The notes under the pieces were generated by a model that worked only from the letters and a program-made list of their open reading frames with translations, was not told the DNA's origin and ran no database searches. Positions 17,700 through 25,851 of a DNA stretch of 64,000 nt are shown here, in pieces. Position 1 is the first letter of the stretch. Each line of letters opens with the position of its first letter. The translations under genes and the position numbers were made by a program. This DNA is from Rossellomorea sp. AcN35-11 (lineage in GTDB: Bacteria > Bacillota > Bacilli > Bacillales > Bacillaceae_B). The stretch covers positions 2,784,001-2,848,000 of the forward strand of contig CP128835.1 in the NCBI GenBank assembly GCA_030388825.1. The letters are read 5' to 3'.

Positions 17700-18602
17700 T
17701 AAAATTCTAAAGTATTGTGACAGGAAGCTTGACCCTGGGGCTGAAGTCACCCCTTCCTCTCTCTAAAATCGTTTTCGGATACAGCCTTTATAAACATAGC
17801 TGCACATTTTTTTATCCCTATGATGGAAAAGAAATTCTACATTTACCTATACGAATTGACATTACTTTTGAATTCATACTTTTTTCGATAGTTGAACTTG
17901 TCGGAGAAAGTATTTTTATTTGTGAAATTGTAGCAAATTGAAGTGTTTGTCATGATTCATTAGGAGGTAAAGAATAGTAAGCAAAAAGGAATAATGAAAA
18001 GGAGAGGGGAAGTAACCATGATTATTCGGGCAAAATGCTGGAGAATGTTAAGTGTCCAGGAAAAGATGTTTATACTTAAGGCTGTCTGCAATAAGCATCT
18101 CAAAAAGCAGTGAATCACAATTCTTTTATTTGCTTCTTAGTAACTTCCTCATGCCGCCAGATTGTCAAGCTTATTCATGTCAACTGGATGCTCCGAACCT
18201 ACAATACAACTATTAAAATTCATAAAATGATCGTATTCCGTTAGCGGTTGGTGGTCAGGTCAAAACGACTTACAGATGGATTTATATGTCTTAATGTAAG
18301 TTGCTCTTCGTATGTTTCATTCGAATAAGAGTGACATGGCAACGTTGATCCAGCCGCCAAGTGATTTTTATATTCCTATTGAGAGTTCATGAGAGCGGCA
18401 GCAAGCATCCCTTCTCTTCGTTTCTATACATCTTCAACATCCATTATCCACCTCGATTCTCCCTTGGTTCTTTCTATGACAATCAACTCCCATCGTTTCT
18501 GTTACTATTCCATGACAATGGAGGAGAAATCAATTGTTCTGGCGCTTCTTATAGAACATTTGATAAGATAAGAGAGCACTTACATATAAGGAGGACATCT
18601 TT
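17700..18602. other. 900-base region without a convincing gene
   Basis: Open frames here (for example 17717-17941 and 18361-18606) lack ribosome sites and codon bias typical of the neighbours. The only candidate is a 31-codon frame at 18018-18113. The stretch could be a decayed gene or hold an untranslated RNA; nothing recognisable was found. Confidence 0.5.
18018..18113 (+). CDS. Possible 31-residue small protein
   Basis: ATG at 18018 preceded by AAAGGAGAGGGG. The product is short and basic, ends in HLKKQ and has two Cys. No family recognised; supported only by the ribosome site. Confidence 0.25.
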   Translation: MIIRAKCWRMLSVQEKMFILKAVCNKHLKKQ

Positions 18603-19052
18603 GTGAAAGGAACAAAAATCATCATCATAGCGGGTATACTCATGACCGTGCTGTTGAGCGCATGCAACAGGAATGCTGCTGATATGGTCGTAGACGGTGG
18701 AGTGACCATCGATGAAAAGACAAATACCGTGACATTTCAAGGATCACTTACAGACAAGCAGCTTGAACCGGACACTCCATTTCAGGTGCGTTTCTACCTG
18801 GAAGGGAAAACGGTCAGGAATGCCCTTGGAACCGATTTGGTGTATGTTGACGGGGAATTTAAAAGTCATAAACAGGGGGAAGCCTCGGAAACCATTGAAG
18901 TACGGAAGACGATCGACATAAAAAAGCCTGAAGAGATTGACAAATTGGTAAATGAAATAAAAAACAAAGAAGAAAAAGCGGTCACCATCGAAATAATAAA
19001 TGATGCTGGCAGAATCGATGAAGAGGTTCTGCATAGCGTTTCAAAGGAGTAG
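18603..19052 (+). CDS. Hypothetical lipoprotein
   Basis: 149 residues. The signal peptide is KGTKIIIIAGILMTV followed by lipobox LLSAC (Cys21), then a soluble domain of about 128 residues with alternating beta-type sequence (VTFQGSLTD, FQVRFYLEGKTV, DLVYVDGEF) and a Lys/Glu-rich C-terminal part. Predicted to be anchored to the outer face of the membrane. The start is GTG 18603 six bases after AAGGAGG. No known family recognised; no partner gene visible. Confidence 0.65.
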   Translation: MKGTKIIIIAGILMTVLLSACNRNAADMVVDGGVTIDEKTNTVTFQGSLTDKQLEPDTPFQVRFYLEGKTVRNALGTDLVYVDGEFKSHKQGEASETIEVRKTIDIKKPEEIDKLVNEIKNKEEKAVTIEIINDAGRIDEEVLHSVSKE

Positions 19053-19088
19053 GGAGACAGGGTCCCTACTCCTTTGTGTGTATGAAGG

Positions 19089-19337
19089 CTATCGGTTATG
19101 GACGGGTCTCTTTAAAGCATACAAATCATCTTCAAGAAGAAGCATTTTATCCATTAATACACTTTTGGAATCCTCTACCCCCTGATTATAAAGGAAGGGG
19201 CCGATTTCTTTCATGAAAAAGTCAAACCAATTTTCAGCACCTAAATCCCCGATCTCATCCCCGGTCTGTTCATAGTGAAACGTCTGGATTCGTTCAATCA
19301 TCGTGTCTTTCTGTTCTTTCGGTATCTTTGTATACAT
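19089..19337 (-). CDS. DUF2164-family small protein
   Basis: 82 residues. The pattern GDLGAENWFDFFMKEIGPFLYNQGVEDSK is that of the DUF2164 family, small soluble proteins of unknown role. The start ATG at 19337 lies seven bases after GGGAGG. Its first 44 bases overlap the 3' end of the upstream membrane-protein gene in another frame, suggesting translational coupling. Confidence 0.75.
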   Translation of the reverse strand: MYTKIPKEQKDTMIERIQTFHYEQTGDEIGDLGAENWFDFFMKEIGPFLYNQGVEDSKSVLMDKMLLLEDDLYALKRPVHNR

Positions 19338-19938
19338 TGCTATTCCTCCCATTCTGTTTCTTCCATCGTAACATAACCGGCCCTATGACAGGAATGAAGC
19401 TTAAAAAGTTAAAATGTTTGACTCCATAAATGTGTTTCATCGTATAGGATGAGAGCCAGACAAGAACTAAAAAATCGGCAGTCATAACACTTACAAGCTT
19501 TGAATCTCGAAACGCGATCCCATAATCACTCAATGAAAATCCACCAAGAAGAAAAGAGAGTGACGCAACGGCCATCAGGATAAGGAGAATGTTGAAAACG
19601 TTGGAACGTAATGTTTTATGAAACAGAGAAGGAGCACTTTGAGATGGGACGGTACCAGTCTTTCTTAAGAAAAAATACGGAAGAAGGCTGAAAGCTCCTA
19701 AAATGAATGATCCTAATACAAATGGCCAGGCAGGAATTTTCCCCCGGTCATCGGGGATCAGCAATGATGCGAACAATAATGGAAAAAGGCCGAGAAAATA
19801 GAACACGGTTACCACAAGAGGATCAACCGCATCAACATCCCCTGTCACCAACTGTCGTATGATGGGGTCAGTCGAAAAGCCTTCACCAGGTGCCAGAAAC
19901 AGTGCATATAGTATGAGACCAAGCCATATCCAAATCAT
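19294..19938 (-). CDS. Hypothetical multi-pass membrane protein
   Basis: 214 residues with about six hydrophobic segments: MIWIWLGLILYALFLAPG, VTVFYFLGLFPLLFASLLI, WPFVLGSFILGAFSLLPYFF, FNILLILMAVASLSFLLGG, a VMTADFLVLVWLSS helix and FLSFIPVIGPVML. The start ATG 19938 follows GGAGGGATAAG. The frame extends upstream to 20073 without a ribosome site. Its C-terminal tail is hydrophilic and overlaps the DUF2164 gene. Family unknown. Confidence 0.6.
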   Translation of the reverse strand: MIWIWLGLILYALFLAPGEGFSTDPIIRQLVTGDVDAVDPLVVTVFYFLGLFPLLFASLLIPDDRGKIPAWPFVLGSFILGAFSLLPYFFLRKTGTVPSQSAPSLFHKTLRSNVFNILLILMAVASLSFLLGGFSLSDYGIAFRDSKLVSVMTADFLVLVWLSSYTMKHIYGVKHFNFLSFIPVIGPVMLRWKKQNGRNSNVYKDTERTERHDD

Positions 19939-20159
19939 CTTATCCCTCCTCTGGAAAATTGTATCAAAGAAGCTCCTCTTGATGATATATGGGTGTGTCC
20001 GTTTCCTGATTGGAATGTGTCGATTTGAGAATCTTCGAGGGAAACGGCCATCATCAATTCCTTTGTCTATCAAATAGAACCGAAAATGATCAAATAAAAA
20101 TGGATAACGGTGGAAAACTAAAAGCTTACAAGAAACTTAACAGTAAAAGGAGAATGAGT

Positions 20160-20543
20160 ATGTGGCAGGAATTTAAAAAGTTTGCCGTTAAAGGGAATGT
20201 CATTGACCTTGCCGTTGCGGTGATTATTGGAGCCGCCTTTGGAAAAATTGTCAAATCCCTGGTTGATGATATAGTCATGCCCTTTCTTGGTATTTTGCTT
20301 GGCGGTATTAGTTTGACGAATTTAAAGCTTAAGGTTGGAGAAGCGGTCATTACCTATGGTGTATTCCTGCAAAACGTAGTCGATTTCTTTCTTATAGCCT
20401 TAGTCATTTTCTTTATAGTAAGACTGTATAAGCGCATGGAGCGAAAAGAAGAAGTGAAGGCAGAGGTGAAGGTTGATCAGAAAGAGGAGTTGCTCAGAGA
20501 GATACGGGATCTGTTGAAAACATTCAATCAAACCACCAAATAA
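20160..20543 (+). CDS. mscL: Large-conductance mechanosensitive channel
   Basis: 127 residues, homopentameric stretch-activated pore that releases solutes on hypo-osmotic shock. The N-terminus MWQEFKKFAVKGNVIDLAVA plus the gating helix VIIGAAFGKIVKSLVDDIVMP and the second membrane segment VDFFLIALVIFFIVRLYK are diagnostic. The C-terminal EEVKAEVKVDQKEELLREIR is the cytoplasmic helical bundle. I chose ATG 20160, seven bases after AAGGAG; the ATG at 20154 is too close. Confidence 0.95.
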   Translation: MWQEFKKFAVKGNVIDLAVAVIIGAAFGKIVKSLVDDIVMPFLGILLGGISLTNLKLKVGEAVITYGVFLQNVVDFFLIALVIFFIVRLYKRMERKEEVKAEVKVDQKEELLREIRDLLKTFNQTTK

Positions 20544-20622
20544 TGGTTCATTTGAAAAAAATAATAAAGGATATTCCCGTTATTTATCCAATATAACATG
20601 ATAGATAAGGGGGAGTATAACG

Positions 20623-21177
20623 ATGGATAAGGAATCAATTTATTTGATTAAAGAAAAAGATGGGATGAACAAAGATTTCGCTTTGCTTCTTTCCATGATG
20701 GATTATGTCAGGTTCACCTCATTGAACGAAGTGGAAGGGGCAGGGGTTGATTTACTTGATTATCGCTGCCACGATGAAGCAAATTCTATCGGGATGCTTC
20801 TTGCTCATTTCGATGCCGTAGAAAAGATTTATCAGGCATTGACGTTTGAGAATGTAAGTGACGGTGAAATCGAGGAATACGCTGAATCTTTGGAACCTGC
20901 ATTAAGCCTGGGTGGCCAGGCAGCAGAGAAGATTAAAGGGAAAAAGCTTGAATATTATCTTGAGAATTTAAAAGTCACAAGAGAGAGAACGGTTGAGTAT
21001 TTCAAGCAATCTGATGAATCCTGGCTTTATGAAGAAAGTGATTGGTGGAATGGAAAAAAAGGCAATAACTTTTTTAAATGGTTTCATGTATTTGAAGATG
21101 AGATCAATCATAGGGGACAAATACGAATGATAAAGAAACTATATACAAAGGAACTACTATCAACCAGTGTAGAATAA
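20623..21177 (+). CDS. DinB/DUF664-like protein
   Basis: 184 residues of the DinB-like four-helix-bundle superfamily, recognised by NSIGMLLAHFDAVEKIY near residue 60 and FHVFEDEINHRGQIRMIKKL near residue 155; the three histidines are the usual metal ligands of the fold. Members include bacillithiol/mycothiol-dependent transferases and uncharacterised DNA-damage-induced proteins; which applies is not evident. ATG 20623 after GGGGGAG. Confidence 0.7.
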   Translation: MDKESIYLIKEKDGMNKDFALLLSMMDYVRFTSLNEVEGAGVDLLDYRCHDEANSIGMLLAHFDAVEKIYQALTFENVSDGEIEEYAESLEPALSLGGQAAEKIKGKKLEYYLENLKVTRERTVEYFKQSDESWLYEESDWWNGKKGNNFFKWFHVFEDEINHRGQIRMIKKLYTKELLSTSVE

Positions 21178-21214
21178 ATCGGTGTTGCATTTTACAAATA
21201 GCCCCATTTATTTC

Positions 21215-21243
21215 TTGAGTTCTGTATTTGAATCTGTTATAGT
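21215..21243 (+). promoter_or_regulatory. Promoter of the cold-shock gene
   Basis: TTGAGT (21215-21220), exactly 17 bases, TATAGT (21238-21243). Transcription would start near 21250, giving an untranslated leader of about 110 bases, the length expected for a cold-responsive csp mRNA. Confidence 0.6.
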
Positions 21244-21361
21244 AAAGATAGTTATTTTTGTTCGGTTAATATGCATGATTGAAGGACATTCGTCTTGAAT
21301 CTTAATCAGAGCAGGAATATAAATATTTTTACGTGCAACTGCACTAGGAGGTACTTGTTTT

Positions 21362-21559
21362 ATGTTACAAGGTAAAGTTAAATGGTTTAACGCTGAAAAA
21401 GGTTTCGGTTTTATCGAAGTTGAAGGTCAAGACGATGTGTTTGTTCACTTCTCTGCTATCCAAGGTGAAGGATACAAATCATTAGAAGAAGGTCAAGACG
21501 TTACATTTGAAATCGTTGAAGGCGCTCGTGGACCACAAGCTGCTAACGTTCAAAAGTAA
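21362..21559 (+). CDS. csp: Cold-shock protein (CspA/CspB family)
   Basis: 65 residues, a single OB fold that binds single-stranded RNA and DNA and melts mRNA structure. RNP1 is KGFGFIEV and RNP2 is [15 protein letters not shown] lies about 10 bases before the ATG. Codon use is biased toward highly expressed codons (GGT, GTT, GAA). It has its own promoter and terminator. Confidence 0.95.
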   Translation: MLQGKVKWFNAEKGFGFIEVEGQDDVFVHFSAIQGEGYKSLEEGQDVTFEIVEGARGPQAANVQK

Positions 21560-21578
21560 TTCAATAATGAATGTTCAA

Positions 21579-21613
21579 ACAGAGTACGTCATCTGACGTA
21601 CTCTGTTTTTTTG
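21579..21613 (+). terminator. Terminator of the cold-shock gene
   Basis: ACAGAGTACGTC pairs with GACGTACTCTGT around ATCT, followed by a seven-T run. Confidence 0.9.
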
Positions 21614-21715
21614 CGTCTCACTGTGGAGACAGAGTAAACTCTTTCTGGTTTTTCAACTACAGTTCTGTTACTCTACACCTATATCATTTATCTCATACTG
21701 GAGTGCTGAAATATT

Positions 21716-21931
21716 TTGTGGATTCATGCTAAGAAATTTTTTATGTTTATAGGAGTATTTATCGTAAGCAATATTATCCTGTCCATTATCACCGGCCTGA
21801 TTTTGACTTATATGTATGAAGAAAGTGGGTATCAGGGCTCTCCGATAATTGGAACACTGATCAATGTTACTTCTGCAGTCATAGCCATTTTTATAGCCTA
21901 TAAGCCGCTTAAAAAAAACGAGCGAACCTAA
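21716..21931 (+). CDS. Possible small two-helix membrane protein
   Basis: Up to 71 residues with two strong hydrophobic segments (FMFIGVFIVSNIILSIITGLIL and IGTLINVTSAVIAIFIAY) and a basic tail LKKNERT. The start is uncertain: TTG 21716 lies 12 bases after GGAG, and ATG 21743 is the alternative. A terminator follows 8 bases past the stop, which supports a real gene. No family recognised. Confidence 0.5.
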   Translation: MWIHAKKFFMFIGVFIVSNIILSIITGLILTYMYEESGYQGSPIIGTLINVTSAVIAIFIAYKPLKKNERT

Positions 21932-21934
21932 TGG

Positions 21935-21966
21935 AAAGAGACTAGTCAAAAGACTAGTCTCTTTTT
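21935..21966 (+). terminator. Intrinsic terminator, possibly bidirectional
   Basis: AAAGAGACTAGTC pairs with GACTAGTCTCTTT with an AAAA loop and T-run; it also faces the end of the spore-protein-like gene on the other strand. Confidence 0.85.
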
Positions 21967-21992
21967 AAGTATTCATTTTTTATGCTATGTGA

Positions 21993-22122
21993 TTATTTGT
22001 TTTGTTGGTTTTGTTGTCTAGCTGCTTTTCTTGCTCTCAGCAGCGTTTTGCTCTTGAGCAAATTCTGCTTCATTTTTTTGTTGCTGCTGGTTCTTCTGTT
22101 GTTTATTGTTGTTGTTTGCCAT
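21993..22122 (-). pseudogene. Gln/Asn-rich small protein, gamma-SASP-like, with a +1 frame break
   Basis: A perfect ribosome site (GGAGGTGAT) precedes ATG 22122. The first frame reads MANNNNKQQKKNQQQQKN, then EAEFAQEQNAAE, and stops early at 22018 after an uncharacteristic SKKSS. Removing one base near 22035-22040 continues as ARKAARQQNQQNK to a stop at 21993-21995, keeping the Q/N/K-rich character. The EFAxExNAxxxRKxxxQNQQ pattern resembles the repeat of gamma-type small acid-soluble spore proteins (SspE), so a spore-core protein of 42 residues is a fair guess. Either reading encodes a real small gene. Confidence 0.55.
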
Positions 22123-22392
22123 TTTTATCACCTCCGTCTACTATAATGTGCCCGGAAATGAAAAATAGATACATATTAAATGTTAGAGTGAGAAGTAAAT
22201 GTATTCGTTTATTTTCTTGAAAAGTTGGTGGCCATCATTCTGTTTTATACGATGGAGATCCCCGTCCCTTTCCAATTACTTACTAGTTTAAAGTGATAGA
22301 AGGTGGGGTATGAATAAGTCCATGCATTTATTTTCTTTACATACATCTACTTGTATATGGAAGCGATCACAATGTTTTAAGGAGGAAGCCAG

Positions 22393-23901
22393 TTGAAGAA
22401 TTTTAGACCGATGTTTTGGATTGCCATTACCATGGGCATAATCTTTGTGGCTTGGGGTGTTATTTTCCCTAAGTCAATGCTTGAAATTATGTCCAATACT
22501 CAAGGAGTGTTACTGGACAAATTTGGCTGGTTTTATCAGTTCTCAGCCACATTCTTTTTTCTAATCGCCATCTTTTTTGCTTTTAGCAAATATGGTAAGA
22601 TCCGCTTAGGAAAAGACGCTGACAAACCAGAGTATTCCACACTGACATGGTTTGCCATGTTATTCAGCGCGGGAATGGGGATCGGACTTCTGTTCTATGG
22701 AGTTTCAGAGCCGGTTTCTCATTATGCAAGTCCTCCATTTGGAGAAGCCGGTACCATTGCATCGGCTCAAGTCGGTCTGCGCTATACATATCTTCATTGG
22801 GGATTCCACGCATGGGCGATATACGCCGTTGTCGCCTTGGCCCTTGCCTATTATAAATTCAGGAAAGACATGCCTGGACTAATGAGCGCTACTTTATATC
22901 CTGTCATAGGGGACAGGGTCAAAGGGCCGATTGGGTATATTGTAGACATCATTGCAGTATTTGCAACGATTTTCGGTGTAGCGATTTCACTGGGAATCGG
23001 TTCACAGCAGATCAACAGTGGACTGAATTATCTAATGGGAACCCCGATTAACTTTCAAGTACAGCTCATCATTATTGGAATTGCAACGGTGTTGTTTATC
23101 ACCTCTGCGTCTACAGGGTTATCGAAGGGAATTAAATATTTAAGTAATGCCAATATGGTGTTGGCGGTAGTATTATTCGTCCTCTTTCTCATATTAGGTC
23201 CAACCCAATTTGTACTGGAGCTGTTTCTGACCACCTTTGGGAGTTATATTCAGAACCTTCCTAGCATGGGGCTTAGGTTTTCACCGTTTAATGTTGAGGA
23301 TAATCAGTGGGTAAAGGATTGGACAATTTTTTATTGGGCATGGTGGATCTCGTGGACACCATTTGTAGGTACCTTTATAGCAAGGGTTTCAAGAGGAAGA
23401 ACGGTGAGGGAATTCATCATTGCCGTCATTCTTGTGCCTACCTTCGTCTGCGCTCTCTGGTTTGGGGTTTTTGGCGGTACAGGATTGTATTTTGATTTTG
23501 TGCAAGGTGTAGATGTAGCCGGTCAAAGCTTAGAAACAGCTTTATTTTACGTATACGACCAATTGCCTTTAAGTGTTATGCTTTCCATTATTTCCTTATT
23601 CCTGATCATCACCTTCTTTGTCACCTCCGCTGACTCGGCTACATTTGTGTTAGGGATGCAAACGTCGAATGGAAGCCTGAATCCTCCCTTCTTTGTAAAG
23701 TTCAGTTGGGGAATTGTATTAGCTGCCATTGCGGCGATCCTGATGGGAACTGGCGGGGTAAGCGGATTGCAGGCGGCCACCATCATCACTGCATTACCTT
23801 TAGGGATCATCTTATTTGTTATGACCTATGGGCTGGTTCTTTCATTCCAAAGAGAAATAAGAGAGAAAAAAAGGAACAGAACAGCTGATATAAAGAAATG
23901 A
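22393..23901 (+). CDS. BCCT-family glycine betaine/choline-type transporter
   Basis: 502 residues, about 12 membrane segments, Na+-coupled uptake of quaternary ammonium osmoprotectants. Family motifs: FSAGMGIGLLFYGVSEPVSHY, LHWGFHAWAIYAVVALALAY, the substrate-box region FYWAWWISWTPFVGTFIARVSRGRTVREF, and FFVTSADSATFVLGMQTS. The aromatic WAWWISW fits betaine-binding members such as OpuD. The start is TTG 22393 with AAGGAGGA upstream. Together with mscL nearby it adds to osmotic adaptation, though the two are separate units. Confidence 0.9.
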   Translation: MKNFRPMFWIAITMGIIFVAWGVIFPKSMLEIMSNTQGVLLDKFGWFYQFSATFFFLIAIFFAFSKYGKIRLGKDADKPEYSTLTWFAMLFSAGMGIGLLFYGVSEPVSHYASPPFGEAGTIASAQVGLRYTYLHWGFHAWAIYAVVALALAYYKFRKDMPGLMSATLYPVIGDRVKGPIGYIVDIIAVFATIFGVAISLGIGSQQINSGLNYLMGTPINFQVQLIIIGIATVLFITSASTGLSKGIKYLSNANMVLAVVLFVLFLILGPTQFVLELFLTTFGSYIQNLPSMGLRFSPFNVEDNQWVKDWTIFYWAWWISWTPFVGTFIARVSRGRTVREFIIAVILVPTFVCALWFGVFGGTGLYFDFVQGVDVAGQSLETALFYVYDQLPLSVMLSIISLFLIITFFVTSADSATFVLGMQTSNGSLNPPFFVKFSWGIVLAAIAAILMGTGGVSGLQAATIITALPLGIILFVMTYGLVLSFQREIREKKRNRTADIKK

Positions 23902-23980
23902 TGGCTTGAATTACGGATAAATGGGACCCTTCATAATAAATGAATGGTTTCATCCAAGGGTCTAAATCAGTGAAAGAAGA

Positions 23981-24022
23981 AACAGCAGCTCATTCAGCAG
24001 GGATGAGATCTGCTGTTTTTTT
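23981..24022 (+). terminator. Terminator after the BCCT gene
   Basis: AACAGCAG plus CTCAT pairs with ATGAG plus CTGCTGTT, then TTTTTTT. Confidence 0.75.
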
Positions 24023-24144
24023 GTACAAGATGATGTAGTGTATATTCTTTTCTAGTCGTAAAAGATTGAAGGAAATCAACTTCCACTTATACAATTCTGG
24101 TACGATGTATGTAGCAAATAGTTTGAACTAAGGAGAAGAATGAT

Positions 24145-24840
24145 ATGAAGCAGATCATAGCAATGGGAGGGGGCGGATTTTCCATGGAACCAGAAAATCT
24201 CCTTCTCGATCAATACATACTGAATCAGGCTGGGGGATCAAGGCCGAAGATTTGTTTTTTACCTACTGCCAGTGGAGATGCAGATGGATATATAGAGCGT
24301 TTTTACAACTCCTTTAGTACACTTCCTTGTGAGACTTCCCATTTATCACTTTTCAAATTACCAACAAAAGACTTAACAGGTTTCATTTTGGATAAAGATA
24401 TTATTTATGTTGGGGGAGGGAATACCAAGAGTATGCTCGCCCTATGGAGAGAGTGGGGGGTGGATGCGATCCTGAGGCAAGCCTGGGAAATGGGGATCAT
24501 AATGGCAGGGTTGAGTGCAGGGTCAATCTGCTGGTTTGAAGAAGGCATCACGGATTCCTATGGTGAAGGTCTGGAAACCATTAACGGCATGGGCTTCATA
24601 AAGAGTAGTCACTCCCCCCACTATGATGGGGAAGAAAACCGCCGCCCCCTTTATCATTCATTTATTCATCAAGAAAAGTTGCAAGCAGGATATGGTGTGG
24701 ATGACGGGGCAGCGTTACACTTTATAAATGATAGGCTTTATAAAGTAGTGTCTTCCAGAAAGCACGCTTCTGCCTATTGGGTTGAGAAGAGAGCTGAGGG
24801 GATCCATGAAAAGGTTTTACCTAAAGAATATCTTGGATAA
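24145..24840 (+). CDS. Peptidase E-like protein (S51 family)
   Basis: 231 residues. The nucleophile Ser lies in MAGLSAGSICWFEEG, and YVGGGNTKSMLALWREW and KICFLPTASGDAD are typical of S51 peptidases, related to aspartyl dipeptidase and to cyanophycinase. Cytosolic. Resembles B. subtilis YgaJ in size and motifs. ATG 24145 after AAGGAG; monocistronic by spacing. Confidence 0.8.
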   Translation: MKQIIAMGGGGFSMEPENLLLDQYILNQAGGSRPKICFLPTASGDADGYIERFYNSFSTLPCETSHLSLFKLPTKDLTGFILDKDIIYVGGGNTKSMLALWREWGVDAILRQAWEMGIIMAGLSAGSICWFEEGITDSYGEGLETINGMGFIKSSHSPHYDGEENRRPLYHSFIHQEKLQAGYGVDDGAALHFINDRLYKVVSSRKHASAYWVEKRAEGIHEKVLPKEYLG

Positions 24841-24924
24841 GGAATTGATTTTGTTGAAACTGCATACTCCCTAATTCCTCCACATAGGTATAGTGATGAG
24901 TCTTTTTAAAGGGAGGAGAGCATC

Positions 24925-25194
24925 ATGAGGCAAGATAAACGAAACACACCGAGTGAATTAGTAAAGAAGACGTCAAAACAAGCCAGCGAACTTGTGAATA
25001 AAACTGCAGACACCGCTAATGATATAATCAAGAATGTTAGCGGTAAAGGGGGATTGGTTGGGAAAGTGTCCGACACCTCTGCTGATTTTGTCAAGAATGT
25101 CAGCAATACAGGGAATAAAGTAGTAGGAAAAACAGTAGATACTGCAAGCAAGGCAGTGAAAAATGCATCCGATAAACTATTTAACAAAAAGTGA
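24925..25194 (+). CDS. Hydrophilic LEA-like repeat protein
   Basis: 89 residues, no Trp, Tyr or Cys, built from loosely repeated 11- to 20-residue units such as SELVKKTSKQA, SELVNKTADTA, NDIIKNVSGKG, ADFVKNVSNTG and KVVGKTVDTAS. This amphipathic, Lys/Asp/Thr/Val/Ser-rich pattern recalls late-embryogenesis-abundant or YtxH-like stress proteins. ATG 24925 has GGGAGGAGAG upstream. No enzyme motif; a protective or membrane-associated helical role is an inference. Confidence 0.6.
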   Translation: MRQDKRNTPSELVKKTSKQASELVNKTADTANDIIKNVSGKGGLVGKVSDTSADFVKNVSNTGNKVVGKTVDTASKAVKNASDKLFNKK

Positions 25195-25310
25195 CACTCG
25201 AGAAGCATATTCCATATTAAAATGGAAGTGCTTCTTTTTTATTCACCTCCTCAAGCTGGTATGCTGATACTGGATGGTGAGAGAGTTAAAAATGATGGGG
25301 GATGGAAAAA

Positions 25311-25748
25311 ATGATACGGTTTCAATTGATATCAGCGGGGGATACATACAGAATCCGACAACAGATCTTAAGACCGGCTCAATCGTTGGAGGAATGTCAG
25401 TATGAAGGAGATTTAGACCTAAGTTCCTTTCATATCGGAGCTTTTGATGAACATGAGTTGGTCAGTGTCGGCTCTTTTTATCAGGAATCACAGAATGGAT
25501 TGAAAGGGAAAAGGGCTTACCGCTTAAGAGGGATGGCCACTTTACCCGAATACAGAGGAAAAGGCATTGGAAAGCAACTTATCGAATACAGCGAAGGTAT
25601 CCTAAAAGAAAGAGGCTGTGACTTGTGGTGGTGTAATGCCAGGATCTCGGCGGGTCCTTACTATGAAAAGCTGGGTTTAAACCAAATGGGGGACATATTT
25701 GAAATAGAGCCCATCGGACCGCATGTGATAATGTATAAACATATATAA
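25311..25748 (+). CDS. GNAT-family acetyltransferase
   Basis: 145 residues, single GNAT domain: RLRGMATLPEYRGKGIGKQLIEYS (beta4 and acetyl-CoA loop) and WWCNARISAGPYYEKLGL. Start ATG 25311 lies nine bases after GGGGG; ATG 25302 has no spacing to that site. The compact form and CNAR motif fit general small-molecule GNATs of unknown substrate. Confidence 0.75.
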   Translation: MIRFQLISAGDTYRIRQQILRPAQSLEECQYEGDLDLSSFHIGAFDEHELVSVGSFYQESQNGLKGKRAYRLRGMATLPEYRGKGIGKQLIEYSEGILKERGCDLWWCNARISAGPYYEKLGLNQMGDIFEIEPIGPHVIMYKHI

Positions 25749-25810
25749 ATGACGGGGAAGATGATGAATCCTCTATTTACAGCTTGTTATTGCCTGCAAT
25801 CTTTCGCACT

Positions 25811-25845
25811 AAAAAGACAACCGGATATAGCCGGTTGTCTTTTTT
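25811..25845 (+). terminator. Bidirectional terminator
   Basis: AAAGACAACCGG pairs with CCGGTTGTCTTT around a short loop with A-run before and T-run after; serves the GNAT and the convergent AI-2E gene. Confidence 0.9.
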
Positions 25846-25851
25846 CTTTCC

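Noticed and set aside
17717..17941. 74-residue gene
   Set aside because: No ribosome site and no coherent protein character.
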